Of a stretch of DNA of 64,000 nt, positions 15,081 through 24,502 are shown in pieces (position 1 is the first letter of the stretch; every line of letters begins with the position of its first letter). Under the pieces are notes generated by a model. It worked only from the letters and a program-made list of their open reading frames with translations. It was not told the DNA's origin and ran no database searches. Location of the stretch: positions 87,603 to 151,602 of the forward strand of contig NZ_JBIQOI010000010.1 in assembly GCF_044197065.1 (NCBI RefSeq). Reading direction: 5' to 3'. Both the position numbers and the translations under genes were made by a program. This DNA is from Kluyvera ascorbata_C. Lineage in GTDB: Bacteria; Pseudomonadota; Gammaproteobacteria; Enterobacterales; Enterobacteriaceae.

Positions 15081-17633
15081 TTAGAACAACTCGTGGGTTT
15101 CCCCGTTATCAATTATCTCAGTCCCCACCTCGTGAACCGCCTGCTGCGTAGGCTGTGTCCCGTCGATGAAGTACTCCTCACGGCTGCTGCCACCGTTGGC
15201 TAACTGCCCGGTGCTGCGGTCGATATTGACCGTCACCACGCCCGGCGGCGGCGTCAGCGGTTGCTCCGGAACCCCGGCCAGAACCTGTTTCATGAAGGCA
15301 TCCCACGCCGGTTGCGCGCTCTTCGCGCCGCCTTCGTAGCCGGAGATTTGATCCTTAATGGCGCCAGACGCCGTCGTACGTCCCAGATCGCGACGGTGAT
15401 CGTCAAAGCCAATCCACACAGAGGTCACTACGCCTGGGCCGTAGCCGGAGAACCAGGCATCTTTCGAACTGTTGGTGGTCCCGGTTTTTCCGCCAATATC
15501 ACGGCGACCCAGATCGCGCCCAGCGCGCCAGCCGGTACCCTGCCAGCCCGGTTCGCCAAAGATGTTGGTGTTCAGCGCGCTTTTAATCAGGAACGACAGC
15601 GGAGTGTTAATCACATGTGGTGCGTACTCCTGGGCACCGGTCTGAGCGACCAACTGCTGGTTAGCCTGTTCAAGCGCTGGCATCGGTACAGTAGCGTTCT
15701 GCGGCATCTGAGAAACGGCAACGTCTTCCACGTCGTTGTTTTCCAGCACGTTAGACTTCTGCGTATCGCCATAGATAACCGGGATATTGCAATCAGGACA
15801 GGCGATTTTCGGCTTCGCTTCAAACAGCACGCCGCCCTGATCGTTTTCAATCTTGCTGATGTAGTACGGGTCGACCAGGAAGCCGCCGTTGGCCATCACC
15901 GCATAGCCGCGAGCGACCTGCAGCGGGGTAAACGAGGCTGAACCCAGCGCCAGCGATTCGGTATGCACGATGTTTTCCGCCGGGAAGCCGAAGCGTTGCA
16001 GATATTCCGCGGCGTAATCAACGCCCATCGCACGCATCGCGCGCACCATCACCACGTTCTTCGACTGTCCAAGACCCTGACGCAGGCGGATTGGGCCGGC
16101 ATACTGCGCTGGGGAGTTCTTCGGCTGCCAGTCAGAACCCGCGCCGGCATCCCAGCGGGAGATAGGCACGTCGTTGAGCATACTGGCGAGCGTTAAGCCC
16201 TTATCCATTGCAGCGGTGTACAGGAATGGTTTGATGTTAGAACCCACCTGGCGCAGCGCCTGGGTCGCACGGTTAAACTTGCTCTGGTTGAAATCAAACC
16301 CGCCTACCAGCGCAATAATGGCGCCGTTTTGTGGGTTGATGGAAACCAGCGCGGAGTTAACGTCCGGCACCTGAGCCAGCCACCAGCTATCGCCGTTCTG
16401 ACGCACCCAGATCTGCTGCCCCGCGGCGACGACATCGGTCACCTTACGCGGCGTTGGGCCTTGTGCCGTGTCCGAACGGTATGGTCGCGCCCAGCGCATG
16501 CCTTCCATGCCTAATGACACTGAAGTGCCATCGGCCAGTTCGACGGTCGCTTCCTGCGGGTTCGCCGCGGTGACGACAGCCGGTACTAACGGGCCATAGG
16601 ATGGCAGCGGGCGTAACGAAGCGCGAATCTTCTTGCTATCCCACGCGGCTTCACCGGCTTTCCACAGTACGTTGGACGGGCCACGGTAGCCGTGGCGCAT
16701 GTCGTAGTCCATCACGTTATTGCGCAGCGCCTGTTGAGCCGCCTGCTGATTTTTGCGGGTAATGGTGGTGTACACGCGATAGCCGTCTTCATAGGCCTGT
16801 TCGCCGTACTGCTTGACCATATCCTGACGTACCATTTCCGTTAAGTACGGTGCAGAGAAGGCAATCTCTGGGGCATGGTAGTTGGCATCAATCGCTTCGT
16901 TACGCGCCTGATCGTACTGCGCCTGGGTGATATAGCCTTCGCTCAGCATACGCGACAGCACCACGTTGCGACGGGCGGTGGCGCGATCTAACGAGTAGAG
17001 CGGATTGAAGGTCGACGGGGCTTTCGGCAGACCGGCAATCACCGCCATTTCGCTTAAGCTGAGCTGGTCGACGGGTTTACCGAAATAGACCTGCGCGGCT
17101 GCGCCGACGCCATAGGCGCGGTAGCCGAGGTAAATCTTGTTCAGATACAGCTCAAGGATCTCGTCCTTACTCAGCAGTTGCTCAATGCGAATGGCAAGGA
17201 ACGCTTCCTTTACTTTACGCATCAGCGTTTTTTCAGGGCTGAGGAAGAAGTTACGCGCAAGCTGTTGGGTAATGGTACTTGCCCCCTGCGAGGCGTGGCC
17301 AGAGAACATCGCCACGCTTGCCGCACGGAAAATACCAATCGGGTCAATCCCGTGGTGCTCGTAGAAACGGCTGTCCTCGGTCGCAATAAACGCTTTCACC
17401 ATTTCTGGTGGGATCTGGTTGAGGGTCATTGGAATACGGCGTTTTTCACCATACTGCGCAATAAGCTCGCCGTCCGCGCTATAAACCTGCATTGGCACCT
17501 GCAGGCGCACGTCTTTGAGCGTCGCCACGTCGGGCAACTGGGGCTCAATATATTTGTAGAGGCCGTAGATCGAGCCTGCTCCCAGCAGAATGCAACAGAC
17601 TGCAAGGATGAATAAATACTTTACGAACTTCAC
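15081..17633 (-). CDS. mrcA: Penicillin-binding protein 1A
   Basis: PBP1a is a bifunctional inner-membrane peptidoglycan glycosyltransferase and DD-transpeptidase. I chose the GTG start of VKFVKYLFILAVCCILLGAG, which gives 850 residues as in E. coli; an in-frame ATG eight codons upstream (17657) lacks a ribosome site. After the membrane helix (about 5-27) comes the GT51 domain with catalytic Glu86 (ATEDSRFYEHHG), then the OB-like insert. The transpeptidase domain has the active-site Ser465 in GSNIKPF and the KTGT motif (GGKTGTTNSS). It is divergent from hofM, as in E. coli. Confidence 0.96.
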   Translation of the reverse strand: MKFVKYLFILAVCCILLGAGSIYGLYKYIEPQLPDVATLKDVRLQVPMQVYSADGELIAQYGEKRRIPMTLNQIPPEMVKAFIATEDSRFYEHHGIDPIGIFRAASVAMFSGHASQGASTITQQLARNFFLSPEKTLMRKVKEAFLAIRIEQLLSKDEILELYLNKIYLGYRAYGVGAAAQVYFGKPVDQLSLSEMAVIAGLPKAPSTFNPLYSLDRATARRNVVLSRMLSEGYITQAQYDQARNEAIDANYHAPEIAFSAPYLTEMVRQDMVKQYGEQAYEDGYRVYTTITRKNQQAAQQALRNNVMDYDMRHGYRGPSNVLWKAGEAAWDSKKIRASLRPLPSYGPLVPAVVTAANPQEATVELADGTSVSLGMEGMRWARPYRSDTAQGPTPRKVTDVVAAGQQIWVRQNGDSWWLAQVPDVNSALVSINPQNGAIIALVGGFDFNQSKFNRATQALRQVGSNIKPFLYTAAMDKGLTLASMLNDVPISRWDAGAGSDWQPKNSPAQYAGPIRLRQGLGQSKNVVMVRAMRAMGVDYAAEYLQRFGFPAENIVHTESLALGSASFTPLQVARGYAVMANGGFLVDPYYISKIENDQGGVLFEAKPKIACPDCNIPVIYGDTQKSNVLENNDVEDVAVSQMPQNATVPMPALEQANQQLVAQTGAQEYAPHVINTPLSFLIKSALNTNIFGEPGWQGTGWRAGRDLGRRDIGGKTGTTNSSKDAWFSGYGPGVVTSVWIGFDDHRRDLGRTTASGAIKDQISGYEGGAKSAQPAWDAFMKQVLAGVPEQPLTPPPGVVTVNIDRSTGQLANGGSSREEYFIDGTQPTQQAVHEVGTEIIDNGETHELF

Positions 17634-17752
17634 CGGAGATTTCCCATTAAGTGTCATTTGGGCAGTTTATAAACAAACGCGCGGTAGTATAAAGGCAAGC
17701 CTGATGCATTGATATAGCCGTCACTGTGAGGTGACGTAAGGATAATCGTGAA

Positions 17753-18532
17753 ATGGCTTTCAGATGCTGGCAAATGGGTCTTCATATTCAGGAGGATAAC
17801 GTCTTTATCGTCGCCCTTCAGCGAACGCGCAGCGGCTGGGGGCTACGCCGCTGGTGGCAATTACCGCTACCGCCGTCAGCGCAACAGGATGATGCGGCGC
17901 TGCTGGAGTTGCTCAAACCGTGGCGGCGTGAGTTACCCTGGCAGCATGCGGTCCGCGTTGCCTTTCCCGCCAATAGAACGTTACAAAAAAACCTCCCTCT
18001 GGCGTCAATGACGCTGCGTGACGCCGAGCAAATGCAGTGGATTGCTAGCGCGATGTCACAGCAGCTTGAAATGAACGCCGACGCGCTCTGCTTTGACTAT
18101 CATCTGGCGGAATCCGCAGTGTGCTGGAATGTGACTGCCGCGCAGCAAGGTGATGTCGCTCGCTTGCAGCACCTGGCAAAGACGTTACGTCTACAGGTGA
18201 CAAGCATTACACCGGATGCCTGCGCGTTACAGGCGTTGGTCACACAGTCAGAGGTACAGGATGCGGTTTTGGTTTGGCCTGACCACCAACAGTGGCTCTG
18301 GGCGAGCCGGGAAGGCTGGGGGCACTGTCTATTTCAAGACGCCCGGTCGCTGACGCAACTGGCTGATTGGCTGAGTATCAACCCGCAGCGCCTGGTGCGT
18401 TGCTCAGCACTCGCCGCTGGAGAACGATGCTTCGACCCCTGGAGCGCGGTCGTGCAGAAACATCCCCCACTTCCTGTTAATGGCGATGATTTTGCCGTGG
18501 CGCTTGCGCTGGCAATGGGGGTCCCGGCATGA
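17753..18532 (+). CDS. hofM: HofM, PilM-like DNA-uptake protein
   Basis: HofM is the first product of an operon that E. coli needs to use external DNA as a nutrient; it corresponds to the actin-like PilM of type IV pili. The 259-residue product starts MAFRCWQMGLHIQ, close to the E. coli family member, and keeps FDYHLAESAVCWNVTAAQ and a C-terminal DFAVALALAMG. A GTAAGGA ribosome site precedes the ATG. It overlaps hofN by four bases (ATGA). Confidence 0.9.
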   Translation: MAFRCWQMGLHIQEDNVFIVALQRTRSGWGLRRWWQLPLPPSAQQDDAALLELLKPWRRELPWQHAVRVAFPANRTLQKNLPLASMTLRDAEQMQWIASAMSQQLEMNADALCFDYHLAESAVCWNVTAAQQGDVARLQHLAKTLRLQVTSITPDACALQALVTQSEVQDAVLVWPDHQQWLWASREGWGHCLFQDARSLTQLADWLSINPQRLVRCSALAAGERCFDPWSAVVQKHPPLPVNGDDFAVALALAMGVPA

Positions 18533-19068
18533 AGGCGTCTCTGGTGAACTTCCTTCCCTGGCGGCAGATGCACTTTCAGAAGCAGCTACGCGGCTGGAGC
18601 CTGATGGTAGGCGGGCTCTGGCTGGTATCCTTTGCGCTAACGCTAATCATGCGCGAGGGCTGGTCTTCTGCTGGGGCGATAAGCGACCTACATACGTCTG
18701 TTGAGCAGCAGGTAGCCCAGCAACTGGCGCGAAAAGAGCAGTCTTTGGAGATGGAAATGCAACGGCAGTCTGTTCTCAGGAAGCGTCAGCGTTCCCGGCG
18801 AGCGACGGAGGCCTGGGCATTGCGGTTGCAGGCGCTGGCAGAACATCTCCCTGCTTCGGCCTGGCTGAGAGAGCTCAGCTATCGTGACGGTACGCTGTCG
18901 CTCTCGGGCGTTTTAACGCAGTTTTCTGCGCTGGGTGAGGTGGAAAAGACGCTTCGCGCCATTCCCGGATTCCACCTTAAGCCAATAGAAAAAATCGAGC
19001 GGGAGAACACTGGACGCTGGTTATTCCAGTATTCCTTGCGTGAGGAGGCTGACTATGTCCTCCCTTGA
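18529..19068 (+). CDS. hofN: HofN, PilN-like membrane protein
   Basis: HofN is the PilN-like inner-membrane assembly protein of the hof operon. The 179-residue product has one membrane helix (about 22-42, LMVGGLWLVSFALTLIM), a coiled-coil rich in Gln, Glu and Arg (about 55-90), and a small C-terminal ferredoxin-like domain (WLRELSYRDGTLSLSGVLTQ). It overlaps hofM by four bases and hofO by 14. Confidence 0.9.
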   Translation: MKASLVNFLPWRQMHFQKQLRGWSLMVGGLWLVSFALTLIMREGWSSAGAISDLHTSVEQQVAQQLARKEQSLEMEMQRQSVLRKRQRSRRATEAWALRLQALAEHLPASAWLRELSYRDGTLSLSGVLTQFSALGEVEKTLRAIPGFHLKPIEKIERENTGRWLFQYSLREEADYVLP

Positions 19069-19522
19069 GTGCATCAAACGGTTATCCCCGGTAATTAAAG
19101 TGAGGATGGGGGCTTTTCTGGCTATTCTGCTCGCCGCATATGGGGGATACCTGGCGGGGCATCAGGCTTATCGTGATGCTGAGCAACGTCGTAGCGCGCA
19201 GTTGGCTCAGCACCAAAAATATCTAGCTATTTTACAGCGTGTTATGCGTACCAGAGCGGAGATGTTGTCAACGCCAGTGCTGGGTGAGAAAAACACGTTA
19301 CCGTTCACCCCGGCTGATTTTCAGCGTGCGGGAGCCCATCTCACGGGGTGGCAACCTACAGATGCAGGCGGTGAAATGTCGCTGGAAACCCCCTGGCAAT
19401 CTGTTCCCTCAACCTTTCCTCTGCTCACCGAACGCGGTATGCAGGTCACGGCCTTCGTGCTAATGGCGCATAACGATGCGCTGCGTTTTACGTTACAGCT
19501 GGTGCGTAGCGATGAATCCTGA
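19055..19522 (+). CDS. hofO: HofO, PilO-like membrane protein
   Basis: HofO is the PilO-like partner of HofN. I chose the ATG of MSSLECIKRL, seven bases after a strong GAGGAGG at 19041-19047, over a GTG five codons earlier. The 155-residue product has an N-terminal membrane helix (about 16-33) and a C-terminal domain with ENTLPFTPADFQ-like spacing (KNTLPFTPADFQRAGAHLTG) and RFTLQLVR at the end, both typical of the family. It overlaps its neighbours by 14 and 11 bases. Confidence 0.87.
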   Translation: MSSLECIKRLSPVIKVRMGAFLAILLAAYGGYLAGHQAYRDAEQRRSAQLAQHQKYLAILQRVMRTRAEMLSTPVLGEKNTLPFTPADFQRAGAHLTGWQPTDAGGEMSLETPWQSVPSTFPLLTERGMQVTAFVLMAHNDALRFTLQLVRSDES

Positions 19523-19949
19523 ACGCGCGCTTCTTTTATTACTTATCGTCCCGCTGCTTTGCGGCATGCGGGATCCATTTGCCCCTGCAATAGACACCTG
19601 CCAGACCGCGCAGCTTGCCAACTGGCACTATCGGGGCGGAACGCAATCCGCGCGGCGTTTGATAGGCTTGATGCAGGATAGCGACGGTCGCTGGCAGCGA
19701 GTTGAAGCAGGGCAGACGCTCAGCGCGGGCTGGCGAATTAAAGCACTAACATTAGATAGCCTGACCGTGGAGACGGGAGCGGGGTGTGAGCCCCAGCGTT
19801 GGCAATGGAAAAGAGAAGGAACGACGAATGATAAAAAGGATAAGCCTGTTCGTACTGACGCTGCTGCTGCCAGCGTTGAGCCCAGCGAAAAACATCACGC
19901 TGGTAGTGGACGACGTACCAGTCGTACAGCTGCTTCAGAGTCTCGCTGA
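19512..19949 (+). CDS. hofP: HofP, PilP-like protein
   Basis: HofP is the PilP-like periplasmic protein thought to link the HofN/HofO platform to the secretin. The start is the ATG of MNPERALLLLLIVPLLCG, overlapping hofO by 11 bases. The 145 residues comprise a signal segment (1-18), a core with RDPFAP, WHYRGG, RRLIGLMQDSDGRWQRV and CEPQRWQW, and a charged low-complexity tail of about 40 residues. The tail codons overlap the start of hofQ by 122 bases in another frame. Confidence 0.87.
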   Translation: MNPERALLLLLIVPLLCGMRDPFAPAIDTCQTAQLANWHYRGGTQSARRLIGLMQDSDGRWQRVEAGQTLSAGWRIKALTLDSLTVETGAGCEPQRWQWKREGTTNDKKDKPVRTDAAAASVEPSEKHHAGSGRRTSRTAASESR

Positions 19950-21063
19950 CCTGGAGCAGAAAAATATGGTGATTTCCCCCGACGTACAGGGAACGCTCTC
20001 TCTCCAGCTACGTAACCTGCCGTGGCAGCAGGCGCTACAAACGGTCATCAATAGTATGGCGCTGGCGCTAAGCCAGGAGAATGGCGTCTATTACGTCCAC
20101 TCACAGCGCTGGCGTGAAGAAAAGCAGGCGCAGGTGCAGCAGGAAAAAGAGAAACGCCAGTTGGCGCTGCCGCTGATGAATCGCAGCCTGGTACTGCGCT
20201 ATGCTGATGCCAGTGAGCTGGCGAAAGCGGGCGATAAATTGCTGAGCTCGCGCGGCGCGATCACCGTTGATAAGCGTACTAACCGCTTGATTGTCCGCGA
20301 TGACCGAGAGCATCTTCCGGTATTGGAAGCGTGGGTGAAGGAGATGGACATCCCTGTGGGGCAGGTCGAACTGGCGGCGCATATTGTGACCATCAACGAA
20401 ACCAGCCTACGAGAATTAGGGGTGAAGTGGAATCTTGCTGATGCTGCGGGTTCTTCTGGTTCCGGACAAATCACGACCTTAAGCAGCGCGCTCTCCGTCC
20501 CCGATGCGACGGCGCGTACCGGTTTCAATATCGGAAAAATCAATGGACGCCTGCTTGAGCTTGAACTCTCGGCGCTGGAGCAAAAACAGAAGGTGGATAT
20601 TATCGCGAGCCCGAGATTGCTGGCCTCGCACCTGCAACCTGCCAGTATCAAACAAGGTAGCGAGATCCCCTACCAGGTCTCCAGCGGTGAAAGCGGGGCG
20701 ACTTCGGTGGAGTTTAAAGAGGCCGTGCTTGGCATGGAAGTTACCCCCACTGTGCTGCAAAATAATCGCGTTCGCCTGAAGCTGCGCATCAGTGAAAACA
20801 TGCCCGGCCAGGTGTTACAGCAGGCGGACGGCGAAGTGCTGGCGATTGACAAGCAGGAGATTGAAACCCAGGTTGAGGTCAAAAGCGGTGACACGCTGGC
20901 GCTGGGCGGTATTTTTTCGCAGAAGAATAAGAACGCCAGCGATAGCGTCCCGTTGCTGGGTGATATCCCCTTGTTGGGCCATCTTTTTCGTCATGATGGG
21001 AAGGACAATGAGCGCCGCGAGCTGGTGGTGTTTATCACCCCGCGTATTATTTCTGTGCAGTAG
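19828..21063 (+). CDS. hofQ: HofQ outer-membrane secretin
   Basis: HofQ is a PilQ-like secretin forming the outer-membrane pore for DNA uptake. The start is the ATG of MIKRISLFVLTLLLPALSPA, a signal peptide, with AGAAGGA upstream; it gives 411 residues, one fewer than E. coli. A STN-like domain (about 20-85) is followed by an N1 domain (LVLRYADASELAKAGDKLLS) and the secretin core, including VGQVELAAHIVTINE, KVDIIASPRLLASHLQPASI, SGDTLALGGIFSQ and the C-terminal VPLLGDIPLLGHLF-RRELVVFITPRI signature. It closes the hof operon. Confidence 0.95.
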   Translation: MIKRISLFVLTLLLPALSPAKNITLVVDDVPVVQLLQSLADLEQKNMVISPDVQGTLSLQLRNLPWQQALQTVINSMALALSQENGVYYVHSQRWREEKQAQVQQEKEKRQLALPLMNRSLVLRYADASELAKAGDKLLSSRGAITVDKRTNRLIVRDDREHLPVLEAWVKEMDIPVGQVELAAHIVTINETSLRELGVKWNLADAAGSSGSGQITTLSSALSVPDATARTGFNIGKINGRLLELELSALEQKQKVDIIASPRLLASHLQPASIKQGSEIPYQVSSGESGATSVEFKEAVLGMEVTPTVLQNNRVRLKLRISENMPGQVLQQADGEVLAIDKQEIETQVEVKSGDTLALGGIFSQKNKNASDSVPLLGDIPLLGHLFRHDGKDNERRELVVFITPRIISVQ

Positions 21064-21344
21064 CGACGGGTAAACGTGCTGATTTGGTGAATAAGGTGTT
21101 TCCCAAGTTTGACGTGGGGCCGGATTTAGCATACAAGGAGTACCGATTTGAGCGTCAGTGAATAACATTCCTTCCTCCTGAAGTCTGCTGATTTAATCTG
21201 TTGCCAAACCAGCCGGAGTATTGAGATAATTTTCAGTCTGACTCTCGCTCTATTGCATAAGAGGTTTCAGTTCATGTCCAGCGACGCGCGAACGACTGCG
21301 GCGCGGATTTATCATTAACGAATAGTCTTAGTAGTACCAAAAAA

Positions 21345-21866
21345 ATGGCAGAGAAACGCAATATCTTTCTGGTTGGGCCTATGGGTGCCGGCAAAAGCAC
21401 CATTGGGCGCCAGCTGGCTCAACAGCTCAATATGGAATTTTACGATTCTGATCAAGAGATTGAGAAACGAACAGGCGCTGACGTGGGCTGGGTCTTTGAT
21501 GTCGAAGGCGAAGAAGGTTTCCGTGACCGCGAAGAAAAAATCATCAATGAGTTAACGGAAAAGCAGGGTATTGTTCTGGCAACAGGCGGTGGCTCTGTAA
21601 AATCACGTGAAACGCGCAATCGTCTCTCCGCTCGTGGCGTCGTCGTCTATCTGGAAACGACCATTGAAAAGCAGCTAGCACGTACTCAGCGTGATAAAAA
21701 GCGCCCGCTGCTGCAGGTCGAAACGCCTCCGCGTGAAGTGCTTGAAGCGCTGGCTGACGAACGTAACCCGCTGTACGAAGAGATTGCGGATGTCACTATC
21801 CGTACTGACGATCAGAGCGCAAAAGTTGTCGCTAACCAGATTATCCATATGCTGGAAAGCAACTAA
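21345..21866 (+). CDS. aroK: Shikimate kinase I
   Basis: AroK phosphorylates shikimate at O3 in the chorismate pathway. The 173-residue product has the Walker A loop GPMGAGKST (11-19), the substrate and Mg-binding DSD segment (FYDSDQEIEKRTG), the GGG substrate loop (ATGGGSVKSRETR), and the lid arginine region RTQRDKKRPLL. It is the first gene of the aroK-aroB-damX-dam-rpe-gph-trpS run; 281 non-coding bases lie upstream and should hold its promoter. Confidence 0.98.
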   Translation: MAEKRNIFLVGPMGAGKSTIGRQLAQQLNMEFYDSDQEIEKRTGADVGWVFDVEGEEGFRDREEKIINELTEKQGIVLATGGGSVKSRETRNRLSARGVVVYLETTIEKQLARTQRDKKRPLLQVETPPREVLEALADERNPLYEEIADVTIRTDDQSAKVVANQIIHMLESN

Positions 21867-21922
21867 TACTGGCCCAGAATAGAACGCCAGCGAATAAAAG
21901 TAACTAAGGTGGACGTCGCGTT

Positions 21923-23017
21923 ATGGAGAGGCTTACTGTAACTCTCGGGGAACGTAGTTACCCGATAACCATCGCGGCTGGTTTGTTTAACGATCCAGCT
22001 TCCTTCTTACCGCTCAAGTCTGGCGATCAGGTTATGCTGGTCACCAACGAAACGCTGGCACCGCTCTATCTGGACCAGGTCCGGTCTGTGCTTGAACAGG
22101 CGGGCGTGAAGGTTGATAGCGTCATTCTGCCAGACGGCGAACAGTATAAAAGCCTGGCCGTCATGGACACCGTCTTTACTGCGCTTTTGCAAAAACCGCA
22201 CGGTCGCGATACGACTCTCGTTGCTTTAGGCGGCGGCGTTATTGGCGACTTGACCGGTTTTGCTGCGGCTAGCTATCAGCGTGGCGTGCGTTTTATTCAG
22301 GTTCCTACCACCTTGCTGTCTCAGGTGGATTCTTCGGTTGGCGGCAAAACCGCGGTCAACCACCCTCTCGGCAAAAACATGATCGGCGCATTCTGGCAGC
22401 CAGCCTCCGTGGTGGTTGACCTGAATTGCCTGAAAACGTTGCCGAAACGCGAACTCTCCTCCGGTCTTGCTGAAGTGATCAAATACGGCATCATTCTTGA
22501 TGCGCCGTTCTTTGACTGGCTGGAAGAAAACATCGATACGCTGATGGCGCTGGATGAAAAAGCGATGGCGTACTGTATTCGTCGTTGTTGTGAGCTGAAA
22601 GCGGATGTTGTGGCAGCCGACGAGCGCGAAACCGGGTTACGTGCTTTACTCAATCTTGGGCATACGTTCGGTCATGCGATCGAAGCCGAGATGGGTTACG
22701 GCAACTGGCTGCACGGTGAAGCCGTTGCGGCAGGTATGGTGATGGCTGCGCATGCATCAGAACGTCTGGGGCAGTTTGCTGCCGAAGACACGCAGCGTAT
22801 TATTACGTTGCTCAAGCGTGCAGGCCTGCCGGTTACCGGTCCGCAGGAAATGTCGGCAGAGGCATATCTGCCGCACATGATGCGAGATAAAAAGGTTCTC
22901 GCTGGTGAAATGCGGTTAGTGCTGCCGCTGGCCATCGGGAAGAGTGAAGTACGCGGTGGCGTATCTCACGATGTGGTTCTTGGCGCTATTGCTGATACTC
23001 AGCAAGCGCAACTATAA
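21923..23017 (+). CDS. aroB: 3-dehydroquinate synthase
   Basis: AroB makes 3-dehydroquinate from DAHP with NAD and a divalent metal, the second step of aromatic biosynthesis. The 364-residue product has the NAD-binding ALGGGVIGDLTGFAAASYQR segment, the substrate loop DSSVGGKTAVNHPLGKN, and zinc-ligand histidines in LNLGHTFGHAIEAEMGY and WLHGEAVAAGM. It lies 56 bases after aroK. Confidence 0.98.
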   Translation: MERLTVTLGERSYPITIAAGLFNDPASFLPLKSGDQVMLVTNETLAPLYLDQVRSVLEQAGVKVDSVILPDGEQYKSLAVMDTVFTALLQKPHGRDTTLVALGGGVIGDLTGFAAASYQRGVRFIQVPTTLLSQVDSSVGGKTAVNHPLGKNMIGAFWQPASVVVDLNCLKTLPKRELSSGLAEVIKYGIILDAPFFDWLEENIDTLMALDEKAMAYCIRRCCELKADVVAADERETGLRALLNLGHTFGHAIEAEMGYGNWLHGEAVAAGMVMAAHASERLGQFAAEDTQRIITLLKRAGLPVTGPQEMSAEAYLPHMMRDKKVLAGEMRLVLPLAIGKSEVRGGVSHDVVLGAIADTQQAQL

Positions 23018-23028
23018 GAAAGGTCAAG

Positions 23029-23048
23029 CCGCGTTCGCGCGGTGTTTT
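23029..23048 (+). terminator. Possible weak terminator or pause hairpin, aroB-damX
   Basis: CCGCG-TTCG-CGCGG is a five-pair stem closed by a very stable UUCG loop, followed by TGTTTT. It lies 11 bases after aroB. The T-run is broken, so partial termination or pausing within the operon is as likely as full termination. Confidence 0.4.
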
Positions 23049-23101
23049 AACTTCAGGTGATATGCAATTGTCGTGGCATAAGCCTTTTAGTGGGGTGTTA
23101 A

Positions 23102-24391
23102 ATGGATGAATTTAAACCAGAAGACGAGCTGAAACCCGATCCCAGCGATCGTCGTACTGGTCGCTCTCGTCAGTCTTCCGATCGTGACAGCGAGCCACAG
23201 ATCAATTTTGATGATGTGGATCTCGATGCTGATGAGCGTCGTCCGTCCCGTAGTCGCAAAGCGCGTGAAGAAGCTGAGCCGGAAGACGAATACTATGAAT
23301 CTGATGAAGCCGATGAAGGCGATGCAGAGGAAGTGGTAGAGCGCCGCCCGCGTAAACGTAAAGCCGCTGCACCGCGCAAACCTGCTTCCCGTCAGTACAT
23401 CATGATGGGTCTGGGGGTTGTGGTATTACTGGTGCTGATTGTGGGTATCGGTTCGGCACTGAAAGCGCCGTCTCCTGCTGACCAGAGCGCCTCTTCTGAG
23501 AAGAGCATTTCGCTTTCTGGTGATACCAATACCGATCAGGCCAACACGACTCAGCCTGCGCAGGAAAACAACCCGCAGCAGCAACAGGATGTCTCTCTGC
23601 CGCCGATTTCCTCTACCCCAACTCAGGGCCAGGAAACGACTGCACCGGACGGACAGCAGCGCGTTGAAGTTCAGGGCGACTTGAATAATGCGCTGACACA
23701 GCAGCAGGGCCAGATTGACAACGCCGTTGTTAACTCCACGCTGCCAACTGAACCGGCAACCGTCGCGCCAATCCGCAATGGTTCTCGCCCGGCCGTCACC
23801 GCACCGGAAGCGCCTCGTCAGACGGCGACCACACCGCGTCCGGAACGTAAACATGCGGTTATCGAAGCGAAGCCACAGCCAGTGGCAACGGCGAAAACGA
23901 CCGCGTCGGCGACGCAAACCAAACCTGCTACTGAAGCGAAGCCTGTCGTTACCACGCCGAAGCACACTGAAACTGCAGCGACTGCAGCACCGGTGAAAGC
24001 GCCTGTAGCAGCTACCGAAACCGCGAAACCGGCAGCGACCACGACTGTGCCAGCGGCTACGGCTGCCACGGCAGCACCTGCGGCGTCAGCTACGGGCAAA
24101 TCTGCGGGTGACGTAAACTCGCTGAAAACGGCTTCAGGCTCACATTACACGCTGCAGCTCAGCTCTTCATCTAACTACAACAACCTGAACGGTTGGGCGA
24201 AGAAAGAGAATCTGAAAAACTACGTGGTGTATGAAACCTCACGCAACGGTCAGCCGTGGTACGTGCTGGTTAGCGGCATCTACGCATCAAAAGATGATGC
24301 GAAGCGTGCTGTCACCTCGCTGCCAGCTGACGTCCAGGCGAAAAACCCATGGGCGAAACCGCTGCATCAGGTACAGACTGACCTGAAATAA
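23102..24391 (+). CDS. damX: Cell division SPOR-domain protein DamX
   Basis: DamX is an inner-membrane septal-ring protein whose periplasmic SPOR domain binds denuded peptidoglycan. The 429-residue product has an acidic and arginine-rich cytoplasmic part (1-95), one membrane helix (about 100-121, MMGLGVVVLLVLIVGIGSAL), a long Ala/Thr/Pro/Gln-rich periplasmic linker (about 125-335), and a C-terminal SPOR domain (about 340-425, with HYTLQLSSSSNYNNLNGWAK and WYVLVSGIYASKDDAKRAV). It is the third gene of the operon. Confidence 0.95.
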   Translation: MDEFKPEDELKPDPSDRRTGRSRQSSDRDSEPQINFDDVDLDADERRPSRSRKAREEAEPEDEYYESDEADEGDAEEVVERRPRKRKAAAPRKPASRQYIMMGLGVVVLLVLIVGIGSALKAPSPADQSASSEKSISLSGDTNTDQANTTQPAQENNPQQQQDVSLPPISSTPTQGQETTAPDGQQRVEVQGDLNNALTQQQGQIDNAVVNSTLPTEPATVAPIRNGSRPAVTAPEAPRQTATTPRPERKHAVIEAKPQPVATAKTTASATQTKPATEAKPVVTTPKHTETAATAAPVKAPVAATETAKPAATTTVPAATAATAAPAASATGKSAGDVNSLKTASGSHYTLQLSSSSNYNNLNGWAKKENLKNYVVYETSRNGQPWYVLVSGIYASKDDAKRAVTSLPADVQAKNPWAKPLHQVQTDLK

Positions 24392-24502
24392 TCGTTATCA
24401 AGATAACCCGAGCCGTACCGTCGTGTGCGGTTCGGGGATAGAAGCGCAGGATGCTGTCGGAGCTTTCTCCACAGCCGGAGAAAGTGTAATTAGTCAGGCC
24501 GC

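Noticed and set aside
17634..17657. ATG start eight codons upstream for mrcA
   Set aside because: No ribosome site precedes it, and the family length and E. coli alignment favour the internal GTG at 17633.
23720..24110. Ala/Thr/Pro-rich low-complexity stretch considered as a separate gene or repeat array
   Set aside because: It is the expected periplasmic linker of DamX between the membrane helix and the SPOR domain; no exact repeat unit is present.
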